Assembly: GCF_010183535.1 (NCBI RefSeq)
Contig: NC_071332.1
Span: forward strand, 11,718,001-11,782,000
Source: Caenorhabditis remanei
Taxonomy: Eukaryota; Nematoda; Chromadorea; Rhabditida; Rhabditidae
Direction of reading: 5' to 3'
DNA length: 64,000 nt
Part shown: piece after piece, positions 63,878-64,000 of the stretch
Position numbering within the stretch: the first letter of the stretch is position 1
Layout: each line of letters begins with the position of its first letter
Position numbers and translations under genes: made by a program
Notes under the pieces: model-generated
Database searches by the model: none
What the model saw: the letters and a program-made list of their open reading frames with translations, nothing else
What the model was told of the DNA's origin: nothing

Positions 63878-64000
63878 AATTCCCTGTGATCATAAATTAC
63901 TAATGATCTATCGATCCTCACAAAGAAAGTAGAAAACGTCCATACTCGATTGCTTCAACTTTACTTTTTGCCGTTCTCTCTCCTTGTCTATTCAGATGTC

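Noticed and set aside
1..64000. tRNA, rRNA, snoRNA genes and CRISPR arrays
   Set aside because: I looked for B-box-like GGTTCGANNCC, C/D and H/ACA signals and spaced repeats and found none I could support. A covariance-model scan was not possible.

Overview
The window is nuclear DNA from a nematode of the genus Caenorhabditis. Genes have several exons split by short introns (about 45-60 bp is common) with GTRAGT donors and TTTTCAG acceptors. The intergenic DNA is AT-rich, and there is an srt-type chemoreceptor, a worm Argonaute and nematode orthologues of conserved eukaryotic genes. Several of these (rps-27, zpr-1, ergo-1, an SF3B2 homologue and a DAAM formin) suggest a chromosome V-like segment. 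I cannot name the species from sequence alone.

Layout. 1-1682: a 159-bp tandem satellite running off the left edge. 1887-3079 (-): intact srt chemoreceptor. 4760-15346 (-): DAAM-family formin with large introns. 15.4-28.5 kb: a gene-poor 13 kb stretch with a near-2-kb palindrome (16.5-18.5 kb), a hAT-like MITE with an 8-bp target duplication (22.1-22.6 kb) and a poly-G tract. 28485-28942 (-): rps-27. 29704-37555 (+): a 16-exon gene that I assign to the CABIN1/Hir3 histone-chaperone family. 38202-40567 (-): GTPBP1-type GTPase (cgp-1). 42086-43834 (-): zpr-1. 45023-45606 (+): an 85-residue LITAF-domain gene with two tiny first exons. 47487-51130 (+): slicer-competent Argonaute, most likely ergo-1. 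51387-52884 (-): BTB protein. 53211-54350 (-): small zinc-finger protein. 54805-56836 (+): SF3B2. 57059-57988 (-): secreted protein with a Thr-rich linker. 58833-61348 (-): carnitine palmitoyltransferase. About 63.0-63.9 kb (-): 3' part of a membrane protein cut by the right edge.

Gene models below were assembled by hand by joining exons across GT..AG boundaries with matching phase. Every multi-exon CDS listed without a caveat closes in frame from ATG to stop. The genes are mostly housekeeping and do not form one pathway. Convergent pairs are CABIN1-like/cgp-1, ergo-1/BTB and SF3B2/secreted protein. Divergent pairs are rps-27/CABIN1-like, zpr-1/LITAF and zinc finger/SF3B2. The zinc-finger and BTB genes run head-to-tail about 330 bp apart and could be one operon. 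The most unusual features are the palindrome (a potential long dsRNA source in the same window as a 26G-siRNA Argonaute), the hairpin-bearing satellite, the hAT-like MITE, and a kinase-like fragment in a formin intron.
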